Assembly (NCBI GenBank): GCA_019671005.1
Contig: CM033745.1
Span: 32,701,526 to 32,765,525, forward strand
Direction of reading: 5' to 3'
Length of the DNA stretch: 64,000 nt
Source: Hibiscus mutabilis
Lineage: Eukaryota; Streptophyta; Magnoliopsida; Malvales; Malvaceae
Shown: one piece after another, positions 58,991 to 64,000 of the stretch
Numbering within the stretch: the first letter of the stretch is position 1
Layout: each line of letters begins with the position of its first letter
The notes under the pieces: model-generated
The model's database searches: none
What the model was told of the DNA's origin: nothing
Seen by the model: only the letters and a program-made list of their open reading frames with translations
Translations under genes and position numbers: made by a program

Positions 58991-61870
58991 TGTAACACCT
59001 AAAATTCTGACTTGGGAAAATATCTTGACTCTAGTCTTAAAGAAATTTAATAGAGTAACTAAATGTATGCTTAGTTGGGCCGAATTGTAAGATTAAGAAA
59101 TAAAGAAGCTTAATTAAGGTGACTTTAAAGTGTAGTATACAAACTTGTACGTTTGCATGGGAAATTAAAACCTTAATTAGGGGTCTTGAATGTAGCATAA
59201 CAAGAGGAGGCCACGTGGGTTTTCTTTAGAAGAATAACAAACAAAATGTTTGTCATCTTCTTCATTCCTCCTTTCACTGAATTTGAACAATAGATAGAGA
59301 GGGAGAGAGAACTTTGATCAAGGGATTAGCATGCTTGGATACAAATGGTCTTGATGTTTGATTTAAGCTGACATATCTAAGAATTGTAAGTTCTCTTGTT
59401 ATTTCCTTGATTTAGAATGTGGTTTTGAGATAATTTCCTTGGGGCCGAATCTTGTTGGTAGAACATTGCTTAGGTTGAATGTTCGATTCGATAGATGGTA
59501 GTTTAGAAAAGGGAATTAAGTAAAATTAAATGTGAATTGGTGACCTAGAGCTAACTATATGAATTGAATGTATTGAATAATGTTAGAGAAGAAGTTTGAA
59601 AAGTGGAAACTGCCTTGATTCAATCTCACCTTGTATTAAGAAAAGATTTGTCGAACATTGTTATAAATTAGATTGCTTAAACACTACTTTAGTGTCTAAA
59701 AATTTGATTAACAAAGAAAGAAGATCATAATGGGATCTTAACGAAACAGGGGAAGAGTAGGATGAACCTTAATGACAATATAGGTGATTAAAGTGAGCAA
59801 GAAAACTGCCCTGTCTTGAACTGTACCCTACGGAACTATTCTGTGGGAATTATAGTGATTAAGCAATTGTTTAGTGTACTTAAGTCTTAAGTGTCAATTT
59901 AGTAACATGAAAACTAGCTTAATGATACTTGGATGCTATAATTCTTGTTAAGGAAATTATTTAAATGAACAAATGTGAGTAAGGTTACAGGGGACAGTTT
60001 CGAATTGTGTGATCATTAAGAGAGGGAGGCTGCTTTGTGTAATTATGTTATAATCATTGTCTAAAATAGTTAAATTATGGAAATTATTAGTTCGACTTGA
60101 AGAATTCCTATAGAAGCATGAGAAATTCTATCTTAAAGGTTATTGAGCTTGTGAATGATAAATAGGAACTATTAAATGGTAATGAAATGACTTTAATACA
60201 CTATTGAATTGTTTTGAAATAGACAAGAAGGGAGTCGATCAAGGGGACGAAAGACATAAGGGAATATTGATTCGCGATCAAGAATGGCTCAAAGTATTGT
60301 GAGTGTAAATTGTATTTTGAACTAACCGAAGATTGCTCTTTGAATTGTATTATCCGATTGTTCCATGAGACTTAAAATCCACATACTTGCTTGGAACTGC
60401 TAATGCTTGATAAGGTGAATATGTCCAGGTATGTATGGATAATTGTTTGTGCAAATTAGAACATAAACATGAATTGGTTGTTTATAATGCTTAATGTAAC
60501 ACCTTGTGCATGTGGCTAAGTACTCAAATAGTTAAAGGAGTATATGGAGTAAATTATTGAAAAGCTCGTAAGAGCCTTGATTAGTTTTAGTTCTAGCTAG
60601 ATTGGCATGCCAATAAAAATTCCTGAGCTCAGCCTGAAATAGATTAAGGTCCCCTGAATGGTACTAAGGTACCCCTGATTCACTTGAAATGATTATATGT
60701 TTCGATGGTACTAGATTACCATTGCCTGATAATGTTTCGATTGAATATGTACCTCTAGACTAACAACTAGTCAAGGCTGCATTATACAACTAAGGTTGCT
60801 TGTGATAAATTGATTGTTAAAAGATTGAATTGTTTACTTGAACAACTAAAGGTGTTGCTTGATGACATATTCTTATTCTTAGAAGCATGTTGCTGTTTAT
60901 GAATTAATTAGGCTTAGAGTAAACTTCTTGCTGGATAAGTAGAGAGTATGTTACTCAAATGGTAGTTGTCAAATGAATGGAAATAGTCTCGATGGCCTAT
61001 TTGTTCAAATTAAATGACTAGATTATGATTTAGTATTTTGGTACCTTTAGACTTTTTGTTACCTAAGCTACGAGACTAGCAACCTAATTGCTCACCCTGT
61101 TATTTACAGGAAAAGCCGATTGATAGATCAAGCTTGGGGAGCCAAAGCAAGGTCACTAAAGTTCAAATGTATGTTTTGTGTTGTTATAAGTTAAACTCCT
61201 AGAAGGTGGCACTAGCTTGAATATTTAATTTATTAACTTTTGAGTCCTTTAAGGGGGTTGTAAATATTAAGGTATTAAAGGCTTTGTACATCATGTGTTT
61301 TGTCTTGATGCGTGATAATGGTTTGATTTTGCTTATGTAGACATGGTTGGTAGCTTCAAATGTCATAATTGAACTTAGGAACTTGTAATTGAATGCTTGG
61401 TGATAGTATAATATGGTTGCTTGTTGTGTATGTGAAGATATCGTAAGTACGAACCTTTATGTGGAATTAAATCTATAAATTGGCATGGATGAACAGCTCG
61501 ATAAATGATCATAAATTGCAAATACTTTATGTCTAAAAAGAATTATTTTTAGTTCATAGCTTTGCCATGATATTCTTGGATCCTATAGTTATTAAATGCT
61601 TCAAAATGCTTTTCTTGTTATGCCTTGCTTGTAATTGTTTGTATAGATTAACATGGCCTAAACCATTCGTCCTATCCTATGATTAACATCTTGTATAATT
61701 CTAAGAATTAAATTGTTTACATGTCTTACACATATCAATTTGTATGATTTGAGATCCAAATCTTATTCGGTGACCGTAATTTATCTTTATGATTACTTGT
61801 TCTCCAAGGATGTGAGTGGTGTATCCTTGCCTTGTTCGAATACTAGCTTGCCAGACAAGTTAGATACTAT
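58991..61870 (+). mobile_element. LTR of another Ty3-type element, left part
   Basis: TGTAACACCTAAAATTCTG interrupts the protease frame; the 5 bp before it are ATTGT. It is related to the giant LTR in layout: (GA)n at 59296-59310, a few GGACTG-like motifs (59605-60030), and an AAACTCCTAGAAGGTGGCAC block at 61192. Its 3' end is not found and may lie beyond 64000. Confidence 0.65.
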
Positions 61871-62920
61871 AAAGAGTATAAACCCGAACCTTATACGTTC
61901 AATGCTCGAAGGACTTGGACCCATTGATTAGCAAATCAAGAACCCGAAGTATCTGAGGTAGACAACACAAGCAACAAGGCTTGGAAAGTCTGGATAGTTC
62001 AATGAAGAACCAAATTGAGAGAAATTCTCACAAAGTAAAATTTATTCATCAGCCTCTAATTCAATGGCATAGAAGACTATTTATAAGAAAATACAAAAGG
62101 GAAAATCTAATTTGAATTATTATGCACATGCAAATAATTCAAATTCAAAAGAAAACTACTTCAATAATTCAAAAATTAAATCTGCCCATGCTGAAGAGGG
62201 AAATCCGAATTTTGAATAAATTGCACATGTCAATTGTTCAAAATTCAAAAAGAAACTCCTTGGCCTTATCCACAATCTGCCACACATGCACACACACATG
62301 CACCAAGGCTGCCATGTGTGGACGCCATGCTTGGGAAGCTTTGCTGGAGCTTTTAGCTTGATGCACCTTGTTGTTGGACACTCTCCTAAGTGTAGGTAAA
62401 TGTCCCTCCATGTTTGAGCTACCTTTGGACTCATTAGCTAGAGTTGAGCTACTAGAGCTGAAGGTGAGCTAGTTGAGCTTGATTGAGCTGATTTGGAGTG
62501 TTGGAGCTGAAATGAGCTGAAAAACATGCTTGTGGGCTGTTTTGAGCTGAGTTGAGCTACACACTTGTTGTTGAGCTTCAATTGAGCTAGTTGGAAGGTC
62601 CTTAGCTGCCAAGCTTTATTGTGCTGCTGTAAAAGCAAAAAAAAAAACACATAAATGCTGAAAAAAACATAAGAAAAACACACTTAACGTAGTAAATATT
62701 ATGCATATGAATATAAACTATGTATAAGTACTTAATATGTCATATATCAGCATGTAACACATTGAAGAACTTATTATCTAAGGCTGAAACATTGAGAAAC
62801 AAGTTGGAAGCTTGAATGCATCTAAGTGAAAGAACTTCCCTGAATAACTTAGCCTTAGATCGAGTAATAGGTCATGTTGGCATGATCTCCAGATCAGATG
62901 GTGTTGATGTGCTCACATCG
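61871..62920 (-). mobile_element. inverted relative of the 53059 solo LTR
   Basis: On the minus strand it follows 53059-54230: GATGTGAGCACATCAACACC start (first T changed to C), an AGCTC-rich block (62414-62590), CCTAGGAGAGTGTCC-like pieces, and GGTTCGGGTTTATAC near 61880. Similarity stops near 61871, before the expected LTR end, so it is truncated or continues into unrecognised sequence. No target duplication found. Confidence 0.7.
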
Positions 62921-64000
62921 TAATAGATCACTTAGGTATTATTATTTACCATGTAATTAATTCCATTAATCCATCAATTCATCCCATGTTCTATACTATT
63001 CCTCAACAGAATACTTTACAAATATATATTTCTAACCAAGATATAATTCTTAATCTCAAGGTTTACTAGATCCGATTCTAGCTTACACATCCCAAACATA
63101 CATTTTAAACATTTTGTAAGTTAACCCGTATTCAAGATTTTCCTCACACGACCTTATCTAACGACAAAGTTATCGAATATATAACTCGTTTCCTTAATCT
63201 CTTAATACTCAAGGGATGTTCGAATCACCATGAATGCTTGATATTTTCTATACTAGATATGCCAAGTTCTATATCTAATATATAACTTCCTTGCTTATAG
63301 CCTAATGTACATAAGCTCATGCCATTTGTTAATAACAAAATTAACTATGTAGATTATAAACATAAGTCTTCATCCCGTAACATTTTCGGATTCCTTTTTC
63401 CTTTACTTATAAAAAGTACCCTTATAATAAGGTTTACTAATCAAACCAAGCACATCAAAAGTAAGTAGAAACAACTTATAAGATAGACCATTATATAAAT
63501 ATATACAATTCTTCAGGGAATAGGTATACTCATTCATCATCAAGATTTATCAACCAATCATCTTATTATGACACGTATTACGAGGCATACATTAACCTAT
63601 CATTTAATCATATCATATAAACTACCATTTAAAGCACACATTAATTAATCATTTAACCATGCCTTATAAACTTCTATATAAAGCCTACATTAGTCAATCA
63701 TTTAGTTATATCATATAAACTTCCATATGAAGCACACATCTTTGATAATAAAAAGCACAAGTTTTATTAAAAATTATTACTTGTCAAACAAGTTATCACA
63801 ATTCCTTCTTTAACTTAACTTATGCATTCATTTTTTTATTAATCATCATAGCAAACATTTTATCACAAGTAGCTATTCATTTCTTAACTATAAAGTTACA
63901 ATATTCAAAAAGAGTTTATCACTATTCAATCATAGTCTAGGTACTCGAGTCCCCAACCAACTGTCGCCCATGAATAACATATGGTACCATAGTACCGGTC
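62921..64000. other. AT-rich sequence, probably LTR-derived, not resolved
   Basis: Contains loose repeats of ATCATATAAACTTCCATAT-like units at about 63610-63735 (ATTTAATCATATCATATAAACT, spaced ~55 bp, three or four copies), no open frame, and no LTR end that I can pair. Confidence 0.35.

Noticed and set aside
61855..62928. TAGAT direct repeats around the inverted LTR copy as target duplications
   Set aside because: They would leave an insert that does not begin with TG and end with CA, and the 5-bp match is likely by chance.

Overview
The window is repeat-dense plant nuclear DNA, most likely from a eudicot. The only ordinary host gene visible is a broken cycling-DOF-factor (CDF) transcription factor. 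Nearly everything else is layered plant retrotransposons: Ty3/gypsy elements of the Tat/Ogre and chromovirus types, non-autonomous LTR elements, LINE pieces and small inverted-repeat elements. I see no intact protein gene, tRNA, rRNA or CRISPR array. Species cannot be fixed from sequence alone.

Layout. 1-9021 (+): 3' two thirds of a decayed Tat/Ogre-type element: pol (reverse transcriptase, RNase H, a second RNase H, integrase), a 1.8-kb 3' untranslated region full of small hairpins, a polypurine tract inside a large hairpin, and a ~3.06-kb 3' LTR. 9291-13135 (-): two-exon CDF pseudogene with several frameshifts and a premature stop, split by a 1209-bp solo LTR (9997-11205, target duplication AAAAG). 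14727-15743 (+): broken gag, ending where Ty3-like LTR sequence begins (15744). 17332-24560 (+): LTR-derived sequence, split by a compact LTR-internal-LTR-internal-LTR array (19587-23510, single target duplication GTGTG). 25870-28850: LINE in two opposite orientations (5' inversion). 30215-30645 (-): second LINE fragment. 30883-33139 (-): 2257-bp solo LTR (duplication ATTGT). 33276-35624: three small inverted-repeat elements. 36019-41815 (-): element with a ~4-kb LTR and an internal region collapsed to ~1.1 kb. 41816-43440 (-): chromovirus integrase fused to LTR-like sequence. 43441-46339: LTR-like sequence.

46340-64000 is a nest. A chromovirus gag-protease region (46340-46897 and 58343-58990, +) is split 7 bp after its zinc knuckle by an element whose two LTRs are ~4.85 kb each but whose internal region is only 233 bp (46898-58342). 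Its downstream LTR is in turn split by a 1476-bp solo LTR (53059-54534, duplication ATAAG). The same gag-protease is cut at 58991 by another LTR, which contains an inverted relative of that solo LTR.

The most unusual signal is structural rather than coding. Several LTRs and 3' untranslated regions carry arrays of short motifs or hairpins whose arms change together: fifteen hairpins at ~46-bp period in the Tat 3' UTR, four related hairpins upstream of them, paired hairpins in the compact LTR family, and ~40 degenerate GGACTGTTTTG motifs at ~35-bp spacing in the giant LTR. These look like RNA- or DNA-level signals and are the best candidates for something undescribed.
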